Of a stretch of DNA of 64,000 bases, positions 37,135 to 46,138 are shown piece by piece. Each line of letters opens with the position of its first letter. Position 1 is the stretch's first letter. A program made the translations under genes and the position numbers. A model generated the notes under the pieces. The model made no database searches, was not told where the DNA came from, and worked only from the letters and a program-made list of their open reading frames with translations. This DNA comes from Shewanella fidelis ATCC BAA-318 (GTDB lineage Bacteria > Pseudomonadota > Gammaproteobacteria > Enterobacterales > Shewanellaceae). The stretch lies in NCBI RefSeq assembly GCF_000518605.1, contig NZ_JADX01000022.1, positions 1 through 64,000 on the forward strand, in the 5' to 3' direction.

Positions 37135-39171
37135 ATGAAAAGTTGGAAACTTAAAACAGTCGCAAGCGTACTGTTTTGTTTCGGCGCAATAGGTAACGCT
37201 AGTGCTGCTGGTGATAAGTACAATAGTATCCCAGAAATGGGTGCATCTGCTAAGAATGCAATTGCAAACTATCAAGGTACAGAACAAACAAAAGGTGTTA
37301 AGTCACTACACGATTATATTGTTCAAGAAGATGAGTTATTTGATTTCTTATTTCAAAACCATCCAATGTTCAAATACCAAGAAGAAGGTAACTTAATTGG
37401 TGATTACCATATTAGTGACCGTGGTGAAGAATATTTAGATACCGGCGGAAGCCAGGCATACAGTAAGCGTGTTGGTCGTCCAAGTGCTGTTCAGTACCGT
37501 CTAGGTGCTAAATCAACATTGGATTTTCCAAACAACTTCGTAGGTCCAGAGAAGTGTGGTGAGTGTCACGCGACTCAATATGAGAAATGGCAACGTTCGC
37601 GTCACGCTAACGTAGTTCGTTTCCCAAGTGAAATTACTGATAAAGAAGTACCAAACGGCGATTTGAACGCGCCACTATACGGTAGTGAAGCATCAATGCT
37701 ACCTGATGGTGTTCGTGCTAACGACGTATACGCAATCATCGGTACTCCACGTACTAAGTATGGTTTCTTAGACTCATGGCTAGTTCGTGGTACTTACCAC
37801 ATTCGTGACGGTTTACTATCTGAAGGCACCGGTAAAATGGTTGCTGGTGGTAACCAGTTCTCTCGTGGTTGGGCTGAATGGTTAACGCCAGAAATGGCTA
37901 AGAAAATTAATAAAGCAATCCCTGATTTCCCTGTAACACTAGCAGAGTTCGGTGACACGGGTTCTCACAAGTGGGGTATGACTTCATACGGTGCTAAGTA
38001 CGAAAAAGAGATGCTATTCCAACCAGGTAGCTCTTACTGTGAAATGTGCCATACCTACAAGTTTGACTTCCAAAACCAACAAGAGTTCTTTGATGCACTT
38101 GGCGATGCTAAGAAGCTACAAGAGCACACTATCTCTAAAGGTATTGCTTGTGAAGAGTGTCACGGCGCAGGTGGTCACTTAGATGGTGGTACTGGCGGTA
38201 TGCAGTCTAACTGTGAACGTTGTCACCAACGCTTCTTCTTCGTTGACGAGCTAGCAGATACTGAGCAAGCACAAGAGAAAATGGAATACGCATTCGGCGT
38301 ATACATGAAGTCTGCTTGTCCTTCTTGTGGTACTGAAGGTTCGCAAATGTATGCTTCTGCTCACTACGAGAAAGGTATGCGTTGTACAACATGTCACGAT
38401 CCGCATGAAGTAACAGACGGCGACTTCCTATCAGGTTTCTCTACTCCGAAACTGAAGAAAGACTGTGTTGATTGTCACGAAGCGCAAGCAATGATTGCTG
38501 ACAACACTGATACTCACAGCAACCAAACTTGTCAAAGCTGTCACATGCCAAACATGGGTAGCTGTGAAAACTTTGCTGCGATTCAGTTCCCAGACAACGC
38601 AGGTTTTGACGCGGTACGTCGTACTCACATGTGGAAGATTGATATCCACCCAGAGCGTAAGACACTTAACCCGCCAGAAGGCAAGCCACGTGATTCAAGC
38701 GTGAAAGGCTGGACTGTTGCTAAGAACGAAGAAGATCACAACTACTTAGACCTTATGTGGACTTGTGCTCGTACCGCGATTTCTGACAAAGACGTAGTGG
38801 ATAACAAGGGTTGTCACAGCCCATTCCAGTCTGAGCTAGAAGTTGGCCTACATTACGACGACCAGATGGAAATCTACGGCGAAGTAATGAAGATGCAAAA
38901 GCCAGTTAAAGAAGTGTTCTCACAAGTTGAGCAAGCTCTAGAGCGCATCGACATGCTACTAGAAGTGACTAAGTTGTCTACTGCTGACAAGACTGAAGTC
39001 CTAATGCTAGCTGAGAAAGCACAAGAAACAATTGAGCTAATCAAAGAAGACGGCTCATGGGGTGTTCATGGCTTCCGTTACAGCCAGAAGCGTCTAGACG
39101 CAGCACTAACTTATGTTACCCAAGCTCAAAACATCCTTGATGGTGTTGGTTACAACACTGCAAAAATGTAA
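37135..39171 (+). CDS. sirA: Octahaem dissimilatory sulfite reductase (MccA/SirA family)
   Basis: 678 residues from ATG 37135 (AGGAG five bases upstream; GTG 37129 and ATG 37132 are in frame but too close to the site). Signal peptide of about 25 residues. Haem motifs CXXCH at Cys141, 302, 339, 360, 417, 444, 466, and a final CX15CH from Cys544 to Cys560-His561, the mark of the MccA family. Non-haem cysteines are 395, 398 and 477. Residues recalled as active-site in Wolinella MccA (Lys208, Tyr285, Arg366, Lys393, Cu ligands Cys399 and Cys495) have counterparts at Lys208, Tyr285, Arg366, Lys392, Cys398 and Cys477. Periplasmic; reduces sulfite to sulfide. Confidence 0.96.
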   Translation: MKSWKLKTVASVLFCFGAIGNASAAGDKYNSIPEMGASAKNAIANYQGTEQTKGVKSLHDYIVQEDELFDFLFQNHPMFKYQEEGNLIGDYHISDRGEEYLDTGGSQAYSKRVGRPSAVQYRLGAKSTLDFPNNFVGPEKCGECHATQYEKWQRSRHANVVRFPSEITDKEVPNGDLNAPLYGSEASMLPDGVRANDVYAIIGTPRTKYGFLDSWLVRGTYHIRDGLLSEGTGKMVAGGNQFSRGWAEWLTPEMAKKINKAIPDFPVTLAEFGDTGSHKWGMTSYGAKYEKEMLFQPGSSYCEMCHTYKFDFQNQQEFFDALGDAKKLQEHTISKGIACEECHGAGGHLDGGTGGMQSNCERCHQRFFFVDELADTEQAQEKMEYAFGVYMKSACPSCGTEGSQMYASAHYEKGMRCTTCHDPHEVTDGDFLSGFSTPKLKKDCVDCHEAQAMIADNTDTHSNQTCQSCHMPNMGSCENFAAIQFPDNAGFDAVRRTHMWKIDIHPERKTLNPPEGKPRDSSVKGWTVAKNEEDHNYLDLMWTCARTAISDKDVVDNKGCHSPFQSELEVGLHYDDQMEIYGEVMKMQKPVKEVFSQVEQALERIDMLLEVTKLSTADKTEVLMLAEKAQETIELIKEDGSWGVHGFRYSQKRLDAALTYVTQAQNILDGVGYNTAKM

Positions 39172-39185
39172 TTGAGTTAATACCG

Positions 39186-39215
39186 ACCTCAGCTTAGGTC
39201 CGCCTAAGTTGAGGT
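39186..39215 (+). other. Intercistronic hairpin between sirA and the rhodanese gene
   Basis: ACCTCAGCTTAGG TCCG CCTAAGTTGAGGT: a 13-bp stem with one G-U pair and a 4-base loop, 15 bases after the sirA stop. No T-run follows, so it is more likely to protect or attenuate the sirA message than to terminate it. Confidence 0.65.
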
Positions 39216-39231
39216 AATTAAGAGAGAAATT

Positions 39232-39660
39232 ATGAATAGAGTACTGGGAAGTGTCGTTTTCACCGTCTTACTGTCAATACTATCTACCAGCAGTCATGCC
39301 GGTGGTGGCCAAGAGATGGGCCCAGCTAAATATTATGCTGAAACGTTAAATACGATCACCATGATGGAAGCGCAAACCTTAGTGGGCAAAGAGGGAGTTT
39401 ACTTCTTTGATGTCAACACCTTGGAATTATGGGCTGAAGGATTCATTCCAGGCGCTATTTATTTCAACGTAAAAAATTGGAAAGACTTGCTGCCAAAAAA
39501 CAAAGACGCGGTGATGGTGTTTTATTGTGCCAACCGTCTTTGTAATGCCAGTGAAATTGCTGCTCGAGCCGTGATGAAGTTGGGTTACACCAACGTTCTG
39601 CAAATGCCAGATGGGATCTACGGATGGCGTTTAGCGAATCGAGTAACAGAAAAGCCATAA
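39232..39660 (+). CDS. Rhodanese-like periplasmic protein of the sir locus
   Basis: 142 residues with a signal peptide (about 1-23, ending SHA). One rhodanese domain: ITMMEAQTLVGKEGVYFFDVNTLELWAEGFIPGAIYFN, then the active-site loop FYCANRLCNASEIAARAVMKLGY with the candidate catalytic cysteine and a second cysteine four residues on. It may carry sulfur or bind sulfur intermediates in the periplasm; the exact role in sulfite reduction is inferred from position. Second gene of the sirA operon. Confidence 0.85.
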   Translation: MNRVLGSVVFTVLLSILSTSSHAGGGQEMGPAKYYAETLNTITMMEAQTLVGKEGVYFFDVNTLELWAEGFIPGAIYFNVKNWKDLLPKNKDAVMVFYCANRLCNASEIAARAVMKLGYTNVLQMPDGIYGWRLANRVTEKP

Positions 39661-39697
39661 CGGATTATGTAAATTTATTTTTAGTGAGATTAATAGT

Positions 39698-40501
39698 ATG
39701 AAAAAGCTTAAAAAAAGTGTCTTGGCCGTTGTGTCTTGTCTAACCATGTCAGTGTCTATGTCTAGCTTCGCAAGTGGCGACTTTACCACTGACGTTGAAA
39801 AACAGTCGTACAGTATTGGTGCATCATTTGGTCACCATATCTCTAGTCAGATATACAACCAATCTCAGTTAGGTGCTGAAGTTGACATGGGTCAAGTCGT
39901 TAACGGTTTATTAGATGCGTTAAAAGACGAAACCAAAATGTCGAGAGAAGACATCGTGACTTATCTTAATCAGCGCGCAGAAGCATTAAATGCTGCTAAG
40001 CAAGCTAAGTTAGATGCATTAACAGCTAAAAACATCGCAGCAGGTGAAGCTTTCATGGCTGAAAACCTGAAAAAAGATGGTGTTAAGCAAACTGAGTCAG
40101 GTCTGCAATATGAAGTGATCACTATGGGTGACGGCGAAATGCCAGATGGTAATGACGTTGTTACTGTTCACTACAAAGGTAGCCTGATTGATGGTACTGA
40201 GTTTGATAGCACTTATGACCGCGACGAACCAAACCGTTTCTCTCTAGTTACCGTTATTGAAGGCTGGCAAGAAGCCCTTGCTTTAATGCCTCAAGGGTCA
40301 AAATTTAAGTTAACCATTCCACCTGCACTTGCTTACGGCGACCGTGTTGTTGGCATGATCCAACCTCACTCGACATTGGTATTCGAGGTTGAGCTTGTCA
40401 AAGTTGAGCAGCCTGGTGAAGGCGCTCATGGCATGGGACTTAGCGGCATGGGCATGGGTGGCATGATGGGCGGCATGATGGGCGCCAATCCACACAAATA
40501 A
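39698..40501 (+). CDS. FKBP-type peptidyl-prolyl isomerase with Met/Gly-rich tail
   Basis: 267 residues: signal peptide (about 1-25), FkpA/Mip-like helical dimerisation region (YSIGASFGHHISSQIYNQSQL ... AKQAKLDALTAKNIAAGEAFMAEN), then an FKBP domain (VTVHYKGSLIDGTEFDSTYDRDEPNRFSL ... LVFEVELVKVE). The C-terminal about 28 residues are rich in Met, Gly and His (seven Met in GMGLSGMGMGGMMGGMM), unlike ordinary FkpA. MccB in Wolinella is also a prolyl isomerase, so it likely helps SirA fold. The tail could bind Cu(I); that is inference. Confidence 0.9.
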   Translation: MKKLKKSVLAVVSCLTMSVSMSSFASGDFTTDVEKQSYSIGASFGHHISSQIYNQSQLGAEVDMGQVVNGLLDALKDETKMSREDIVTYLNQRAEALNAAKQAKLDALTAKNIAAGEAFMAENLKKDGVKQTESGLQYEVITMGDGEMPDGNDVVTVHYKGSLIDGTEFDSTYDRDEPNRFSLVTVIEGWQEALALMPQGSKFKLTIPPALAYGDRVVGMIQPHSTLVFEVELVKVEQPGEGAHGMGLSGMGMGGMMGGMMGANPHK

Positions 40502-40532
40502 ATTTGATATTAATTATTGATATAGAGCCAAA

Positions 40533-41270
40533 ATGAATACATTACTTATTAGTATTTCACTGATTTTATTTTGCTTACTGGCATTGCTTTATTGTCATCA
40601 TTATCGCTATGGCAATGAAGTGCTCAGTTTAGAAAAAGAAGTGGAACACTTTTTTGGCTCTAATATAAACATCGAACCTATCGCTGTTAAACAAAACAAT
40701 AATTATTATTTTGGGTCAATTGGCTTATTCATTATCAGTGTTTCAGCATTACTTTATTTAACGATTGGCAGCTATGAGAAGTTGGATTCTGCGCAAGTTG
40801 ATTACAACATCGATTACTTATTAGTTGCTGATATTAATAAAGGCCAGAAACTCGCTGAAGAAAATCCTGGAGACCCAGTTGTGCTGCTAGGACTTGCCCA
40901 GTCGTACATCGACGGCGGCTTGTACAGTGATGCAATTGCAACCCTAGACCAGTTATTGGCAATCGATAATCAGAACACAGAAGCTTTAGGGCTTAAAGCA
41001 ACGTCTATGTATTACCGCGATGATCGGGTGATAAACATGGACACTTCTTTAGTGATCGCGAGGGCGCTAACTCTGCATCATGAAGAATTAAATACCCGTT
41101 TATTATTGGCAAACGATGCTTACTTAAAAGGTAACTATCAAAAAGCGATTAGTAATTGGGAAATTGTTTTAACTAATAAAAAGCAGATGTTTAATCGAGA
41201 TGCCATTAATTACGCCATTGAAAAATCCAAAGGTTTTTTAATGCAAATAAAACCGGCTGCGGCTCACTAA
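40533..41270 (+). CDS. CcmI/NrfG-like TPR membrane protein
   Basis: 245 residues. Two membrane helices (about 4-22 and 62-80) separated by a short charged segment, then TPR repeats (NPGDPVVLLGLAQSYIDGGLYSDAIATLDQLLAIDNQNTEALGLKATSMYYRDD ... LNTRLLLANDAYLKGNYQKAISNWEIVL). This is the CcmI/CcmH C-terminal layout, which presents apocytochrome to the haem lyase. It completes the set with SirE, SirF and SirG although it lies on the other side of sirA. Confidence 0.82.
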   Translation: MNTLLISISLILFCLLALLYCHHYRYGNEVLSLEKEVEHFFGSNINIEPIAVKQNNNYYFGSIGLFIISVSALLYLTIGSYEKLDSAQVDYNIDYLLVADINKGQKLAEENPGDPVVLLGLAQSYIDGGLYSDAIATLDQLLAIDNQNTEALGLKATSMYYRDDRVINMDTSLVIARALTLHHEELNTRLLLANDAYLKGNYQKAISNWEIVLTNKKQMFNRDAINYAIEKSKGFLMQIKPAAAH

Positions 41271-41345
41271 CCTAAATTTCAGCGCAATAAGAATATTAAA
41301 TAAAAAAATAACGTGTCGGTTTTAAACCGGCAATCGGAGGATGCT

Positions 41346-42053
41346 GTGAGTGAAAATCTAGAGAGACGGAGGTTCCTTAAAGGTCTAGGAGCCAGCTCTT
41401 TGATATTAGCACCACTAGGGTGCAGCTCGGTCAAAGAAAAGGAAAATGCCTACACACCGCATTACGTAATGGTTTTTGACCAAAACAAATGTGTTGGTTG
41501 TGGTGAGTGTAAGGAAGCCTGTAACAAGGCTAACAACTTACCAGAAGGCAAGTCTCGCCTGTTAATGGAGCAGCAATCAGGTGCCGTTGAAGGTCAACCT
41601 TGTCCACACTGCGGCAAAACGACTGGCTGTGGCTGTGAACGTAAGTTCGTACGTGTTTCTTGTCAGCAATGTAAAAACGCACCTTGTGTAACTGTTTGTC
41701 CTACGGGCGCGGCTCATCGCGATCCTAAGACTGGCATTGTGACTATGGATGCGGCGAAATGTGCAGGTTGTAAGTACTGTATTGGTGCTTGTCCATACGA
41801 TGCACGTTTCATCAACAAAGAAACCGATGTAGCTGATAACTGTGACTTCTGCTTAAACAGCAAACTTGCTATTGGTGAGTTACCTGCTTGTGTGCAGCAG
41901 TGCCGTTACGATGCATTGATTTTTGGTGATGCTAACGATCCAACTTCTTATGTCAGCAAGTTATTAGCTGTTAAGGATTCGGTACGAATTAAGCCTGGTT
42001 TCGGTACAGAGCCAAGCTTGCGTTACATACCTATTGTTAAGCTGGGAGTGTAA
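41346..42053 (+). CDS. sirC: Periplasmic ferredoxin-like electron carrier, four [4Fe-4S] clusters (NrfC/MccC type)
   Basis: 235 residues from GTG 41346, with GGAGG five bases upstream; an upstream in-frame GTG at 41313 has no site. A Tat signal RRRFLKGLGASS leads. Cysteine clusters: CVGCGECKEAC, CPHCGKTTGCGC, CQQCKNAPCVTVC, CAGCKYCIGAC and CDFC...CVQQC, enough for four clusters plus an inserted Cys-rich loop. Passes electrons from the quinol-oxidising SirD toward SirA. A small palindrome CGGTTTTAAACCG (41317-41329) precedes the start. Confidence 0.93.
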   Translation: MSENLERRRFLKGLGASSLILAPLGCSSVKEKENAYTPHYVMVFDQNKCVGCGECKEACNKANNLPEGKSRLLMEQQSGAVEGQPCPHCGKTTGCGCERKFVRVSCQQCKNAPCVTVCPTGAAHRDPKTGIVTMDAAKCAGCKYCIGACPYDARFINKETDVADNCDFCLNSKLAIGELPACVQQCRYDALIFGDANDPTSYVSKLLAVKDSVRIKPGFGTEPSLRYIPIVKLGV

Positions 42054-42055
42054 TC

Positions 42056-43003
42056 ATGGACGGTAATATTGAATTTACAATGGGCCTTTCACAAGGCATC
42101 GCGTGGCCTTGGCCTATCGCGGTTTACCTGTTCTTTGCTGGTATTTCTGGTGGTGCATTAGCGATTGCTTTGTTCATTCGTTTCTACAAAAAACAAACTG
42201 AAAACACACCTTTTTTAAAGGCTGCGTCTTTAGTGTCGTTAGTGACGATTGCGCTAGGTATGATCTGTCTGGTTTTAGACTTAACTAATCCGCTATTCTT
42301 CTGGCGTATTTTGGTGTTCTACAACCTAAACTCAGTGATGTCAGTGGGTGTTATTGCGCTATCAGCATACATTCCATTAGTTGCACTAGTAACTTTGTTT
42401 GCGATGGAAGAAGAGATCAAGGCATACAAGCCTTTGAACTTCTTACTACCAATCATCGACAAGTTACGTGGTCTACGCTCACCATCTGAAAAGGCAGTAC
42501 TTGTACTGGCTATGTCAGTGTGTGCTTACACCGGCTTCTTGATCTCTGCGTTAATTCGCTTCCCAATTATCAATACTTCTGTATTACCTGCGCTATTCGT
42601 TGCGTCAGGTCTTTCAGCGGGTGCTGCAGCTGCAAAAATGATTGCAGTATCAGTATTTAAAGAAGACCTACACAGCGAAGATATGCACACATTACACGGC
42701 CTAGAATGGCCAGTAATGGCGGCAGAAGCGCTGTTCCTATTCATGATTATCATGTCTTTGGCAACAGGTAATGCTGGCGCACAAGCTGCGTTCGCTGGTT
42801 TCCATACTGGCGTGTGGGCAAATGTGTTCTGGATTGGTGTTGTTGGTATTGGTTTTGTTGGTCCATTGCTACTTAACTTTGCAACAGGTAAAGCCTTTAG
42901 TCATTCAGCTAAAGCCTTCTACATGTCAGGTATGTGTGCAGTGGTTGGCATGATGTGTCTGCGTTTGTTCATCATTTACGCGGGTCAATTGAATGCCATC
43001 TAG
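42056..43003 (+). CDS. sirD: NrfD/PsrC-family quinol dehydrogenase membrane subunit
   Basis: 315 residues with eight or nine membrane helices. N-terminal GIAWPWPIAVYLFFAGISGGALAIALF is the NrfD-family opening; LTNPLFFWRILVFYNLNSVMSVG follows. Oxidises menaquinol in the inner membrane and hands electrons to SirC. Two bases separate it from sirC. In S. oneidensis SirCD can partly replace CymA as a quinol dehydrogenase. Confidence 0.93.
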   Translation: MDGNIEFTMGLSQGIAWPWPIAVYLFFAGISGGALAIALFIRFYKKQTENTPFLKAASLVSLVTIALGMICLVLDLTNPLFFWRILVFYNLNSVMSVGVIALSAYIPLVALVTLFAMEEEIKAYKPLNFLLPIIDKLRGLRSPSEKAVLVLAMSVCAYTGFLISALIRFPIINTSVLPALFVASGLSAGAAAAKMIAVSVFKEDLHSEDMHTLHGLEWPVMAAEALFLFMIIMSLATGNAGAQAAFAGFHTGVWANVFWIGVVGIGFVGPLLLNFATGKAFSHSAKAFYMSGMCAVVGMMCLRLFIIYAGQLNAI

Positions 43004-43317
43004 TCGCAATAAGTCGCTACAGCTATAGCTTCCCCGAGCGAGTAATTATAGCGACTGTTGAGACTGAAATAAGTGGCGAACCTGCGGCAGTGTCTTGATT
43101 GGAAGAGAGGCACTGCCAACGGCTCAACACTAATAACGTTAGTTGTGTACGGCGCACCATACTTACGCGTTAATAGATGCTTTCCCTATGAGCATGCGAT
43201 GACCCTCTGAGTATGGTGTTGCCCGCCAACTAACTGCGAGTAAGCCAGCCCTTAAAGCCGCCGCCCTGCAAGGTGCTTTAGGGGCTTGGCTGAAAGTACA
43301 TTTGAGATAGAGTCATT
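43004..43317 (+). other. Strongly structured intergenic region between sirD and nosL
   Basis: 314 bases with at least five successive inverted repeats: AGTCGCTA/TAGCGACT (43012-43056); GTTGAG/CTCAAC (43057-43128) enclosing GGCAGTG/CACTGCC (43086-43117); ACTAA/TTAGT; CACCATACT/AGTATGGTG (43155-43218), extended by GGC/GCC; and CCAGCCCTTAAAGC / GCTTTAGGGGCTTGG (43245-43289). No open frame of note and no T-run. It interrupts an otherwise tightly spaced operon. Confidence 0.6.
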
Positions 43318-43806
43318 ATGAAAAAACTAATCTGTTTATTGCTACTTATCCCATTTCTAACTGCTTGTGGCGATGATGCTGTTGATACGACTAAGTACAC
43401 AGCACAAGCGATCCATGAGCATGACCGCTGCCATATCTGCGGCATGATGATCACCAAGTATCCAGGTCCTAAAGGCCAAGTTCACCTGAAAGGGCAAACG
43501 GTAGTGCCTAAGTTCTGCTCGACTCGCGACATGTTTAATTTTGCACTACAGAGTGAGAATAAGCGCCAAATCACCGCACTGTTCGTGCATGACGTTGGTG
43601 CAACGAGCTGGGAAAAGCCAAGTGATGACGCCTTTATTGATGCTAAAACGGCTTGGTATGTTTATGGCACGACTAAAAAGGCGGTGATGGGCTCAGCTGT
43701 GGCCACCTTTAAAACTGAAGCAGCAGCCAAGCAATTTGCTAAACAATATGGTGGCCGAGTGCTTACCTATGACCAGATTGATATTAGTTTGTTAGCCGGT
43801 GAGTAA
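43318..43806 (+). CDS. nosL: NosL-like copper-binding lipoprotein
   Basis: 162 residues. Lipoprotein signal LTAC (Cys17). The NosL signature is CHICGMMITKYPGPKGQV (around residues 38-55), with Cys and Met residues that bind Cu(I); a further Cys-containing segment (PKFCSTRDMFNF) is also typical. NosL delivers Cu(I) for nitrous oxide reductase maturation, but no nosZ is in this window. Its place after sirD suggests delivery to SirA instead; Wolinella has a comparable protein in its mcc locus, as I recall. Confidence 0.92.
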   Translation: MKKLICLLLLIPFLTACGDDAVDTTKYTAQAIHEHDRCHICGMMITKYPGPKGQVHLKGQTVVPKFCSTRDMFNFALQSENKRQITALFVHDVGATSWEKPSDDAFIDAKTAWYVYGTTKKAVMGSAVATFKTEAAAKQFAKQYGGRVLTYDQIDISLLAGE

Positions 43807-43865
43807 CGGAGTCTCAAACTAAGGGAAATGATGCAAGACGCCATCTCGCCCCTTTGAGTGTATAT

Positions 43866-45173
43866 ATGAAAAAAGCCAGCTATAGTCCAATGTTTCTGCT
43901 AATTAATCGCCCTGCAAAATGCGTTGCTATGCTGGCACTGCTGTGCAGTCCGTTAAGCTTCGCCGCTAACCATACGGTTACCGATGCGCAAACCTTAACT
44001 GCGCAACTGTTACAAGTTGCTGCGGGTGACACTATCACCCTAAAGCCCGGTATCTATCTTGGTAATTTTGAGCTGCCTACTACGATTCATTTAAGCGGTG
44101 AAAAGGGCGCTATTATTGACGCTCAAGGCAAAGGTAGCGCGGTTACTGTGAACAGTGCTAACAGCAGCATTAGCAATTTGCAGATCCAAAATTGGGGCGC
44201 GGATCTGTATGAGCTAAACGCGGGCGTGTTGGTTAAAGATAATGCCGATAATGTGCATATTGAAGGCTGTAAACTCAGTGGCGACGGCTTTGGCATTTAC
44301 TCAGAAAACACCCAAAAAATTACGGTGAATAACAACATCATCATAGGTAACTCTGAGCGCTATAAGCTTGACCGTGGCGATGGTGTTTACCTAAAAGGTG
44401 TTGATGCACCGCTTATATATAACAATCATATTTCTCATGTACGCGATGGCGTATATCTAGAAACCAGTACTAATAGCCTAGTGTACGACAACCGGTTCCA
44501 CTCCCAACAGTACGGTATTCATTATATGTATACCAAGCATGATGAAGCCTATGGCAACGAAGTGGATAATGTTGATGGCGGCTATGCCATTATGAGTTCT
44601 CACTTTGTTAACTTACATCAAAATCAGGCGTCTAATGCCCTTGATTTTGGCGTTTTGCTCAATATCAGTAACGACTCTATTGTCAGTAATAATCGTATTT
44701 CGCTAGCGCATAACCCACAAGGTAAGCCTGAACTAGGCAATGAAGGCAAAGGGATCTTCATATACGGTGCCCGCGATAACGAAATCACTCATAACCTGTT
44801 CTCTACCAGTGATATAGGCATTTATATGGCCATGGGCGGTGAGGGCAACAAGGTTTATGGCAACCAATTTGTTAATAATCAAATTCAAGTCAAATACGTT
44901 GGCGACTCACTCTTAGAGTGGAGCCATAACGGTCGAGGTAACTACTGGAGTGGTTATATGGGCTGGGATGCTAATCACGACGGCATTGCCGATGCTCCAT
45001 ATCGGCCTAACGACAGCTTAGATAAGCTTTTTTGGCTTTACCCTGAAGCTGAGTTTTTGATGAATAGTCCTATTGTTGCAGTATTACGCTGGGTGCAAAG
45101 CCAGTTTGCTGTTGGGCCATCGACAGGCATCGTCGATAGTTTTCCACTACTTCAGATTGAAACAGCTTTATAG
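43866..45173 (+). CDS. nosD: NosD-like periplasmic beta-helix protein
   Basis: About 435 residues with a signal peptide (ending SFAA). The body is a run of right-handed beta-helix (PbH1/CASH) repeats, e.g. GVLVKDNADNVHIEGCKLSGDGFGIYSENTQKITVNNN and YGNEVDNVDGGYAIMSS, ending with RGNYWSGYMGWDANHDGIADAPYRP, a known NosD segment. NosD works with NosFY in copper-sulfur site assembly. Start uncertain: TTG 43854 and ATG 43866 are both possible; ATG preferred. Confidence 0.92.
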   Translation: MKKASYSPMFLLINRPAKCVAMLALLCSPLSFAANHTVTDAQTLTAQLLQVAAGDTITLKPGIYLGNFELPTTIHLSGEKGAIIDAQGKGSAVTVNSANSSISNLQIQNWGADLYELNAGVLVKDNADNVHIEGCKLSGDGFGIYSENTQKITVNNNIIIGNSERYKLDRGDGVYLKGVDAPLIYNNHISHVRDGVYLETSTNSLVYDNRFHSQQYGIHYMYTKHDEAYGNEVDNVDGGYAIMSSHFVNLHQNQASNALDFGVLLNISNDSIVSNNRISLAHNPQGKPELGNEGKGIFIYGARDNEITHNLFSTSDIGIYMAMGGEGNKVYGNQFVNNQIQVKYVGDSLLEWSHNGRGNYWSGYMGWDANHDGIADAPYRPNDSLDKLFWLYPEAEFLMNSPIVAVLRWVQSQFAVGPSTGIVDSFPLLQIETAL

Positions 45174-45228
45174 GGATTGGGATTGATTTAAACCAAGCCC
45201 CACTTGAATTGCATAAAAAGAGAACCTC

Positions 45229-46137
45229 ATGCTTACACCTTCAGTCAAGCTAACCGATGTTAGCCTTAGATATAATGATTTTACCGCTCTGAATCATGTC
45301 AGTTTTGAGGTAAATGCAGGCCAAACAATGGCACTGCTGGGCCATAACGGTGCCGGTAAATCTAGCTTGATCAAGATTATTCTCGGTTTGATTATTCCGA
45401 CTTCTGGTACCGCCAAGGTGATGGGGCAATGCGCCCACGCTAACCAGCAAAAAAGCAGCATTAACTTAGGTTATTTGCCAGAGGATGTCAGTTTTTACGA
45501 CAAGCTCAGTGGCCGTGAAGTTTTGGGGTACTTTGGTGCTTTAAAAGGTGTGAGCTTAGCGCGCATCGACGCACTGATTGAGGAATTTGGCTTAGGTTAC
45601 GCCCAACATAGACAGCTAAAAACCTATTCAAAAGGCATGAAGCAACGCCTTGGTGTAGCGCAAGCCATTTTGTCACAACCTAAAATTCTGCTGCTCGACG
45701 AGCCGACAGTTGGTCTTGACCCGCAAGCATCGCAATTCCTCTACGGTAAGATTAATGAGCTGAAACAAGCAGGTTGTGCAGTGGTGATCTCAACCCATGA
45801 ATTATCACTAGTGGAGTCGCATTTAGATACGGCACTGATTATGGCGCGGGGTAAGCGCAGAGCATTAGGTACCTGCGCAGAGCTGCGTAAAGCAAGCTCC
45901 CTAAAGTCCAGTATTCACTTCGATGATTTAGCGCAACGAGTTAAAAGTAATGCTTATTTGCAGCAGTTTTATCAACAAGGGATGTTGCAGTTTGACTCTT
46001 CGGCTAAAGCTGAAATTGTTAAACACTTAGTGACTCAGTGCCAAGTGTTTGATTTTGATATTAAAGAACCAAGGCTTGAAGATATTTATCATGAACTAAT
46101 GGGGCAATCTTTATGCTCACCAGCGGAGCAAGCGTAA
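45229..46137 (+). CDS. nosF: NosF-like ABC transporter ATPase
   Basis: 302 residues. Walker A GHNGAGKSS, ABC signature YSKGMKQRLGVAQ, Walker B LLLDEPTVGLDP and H-loop STHE are all intact. The C-terminal extension is normal for NosF. Couples ATP hydrolysis to the NosY permease. One base separates it from nosY. Confidence 0.94.
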   Translation: MLTPSVKLTDVSLRYNDFTALNHVSFEVNAGQTMALLGHNGAGKSSLIKIILGLIIPTSGTAKVMGQCAHANQQKSSINLGYLPEDVSFYDKLSGREVLGYFGALKGVSLARIDALIEEFGLGYAQHRQLKTYSKGMKQRLGVAQAILSQPKILLLDEPTVGLDPQASQFLYGKINELKQAGCAVVISTHELSLVESHLDTALIMARGKRRALGTCAELRKASSLKSSIHFDDLAQRVKSNAYLQQFYQQGMLQFDSSAKAEIVKHLVTQCQVFDFDIKEPRLEDIYHELMGQSLCSPAEQA

Positions 46138-46138
46138 C

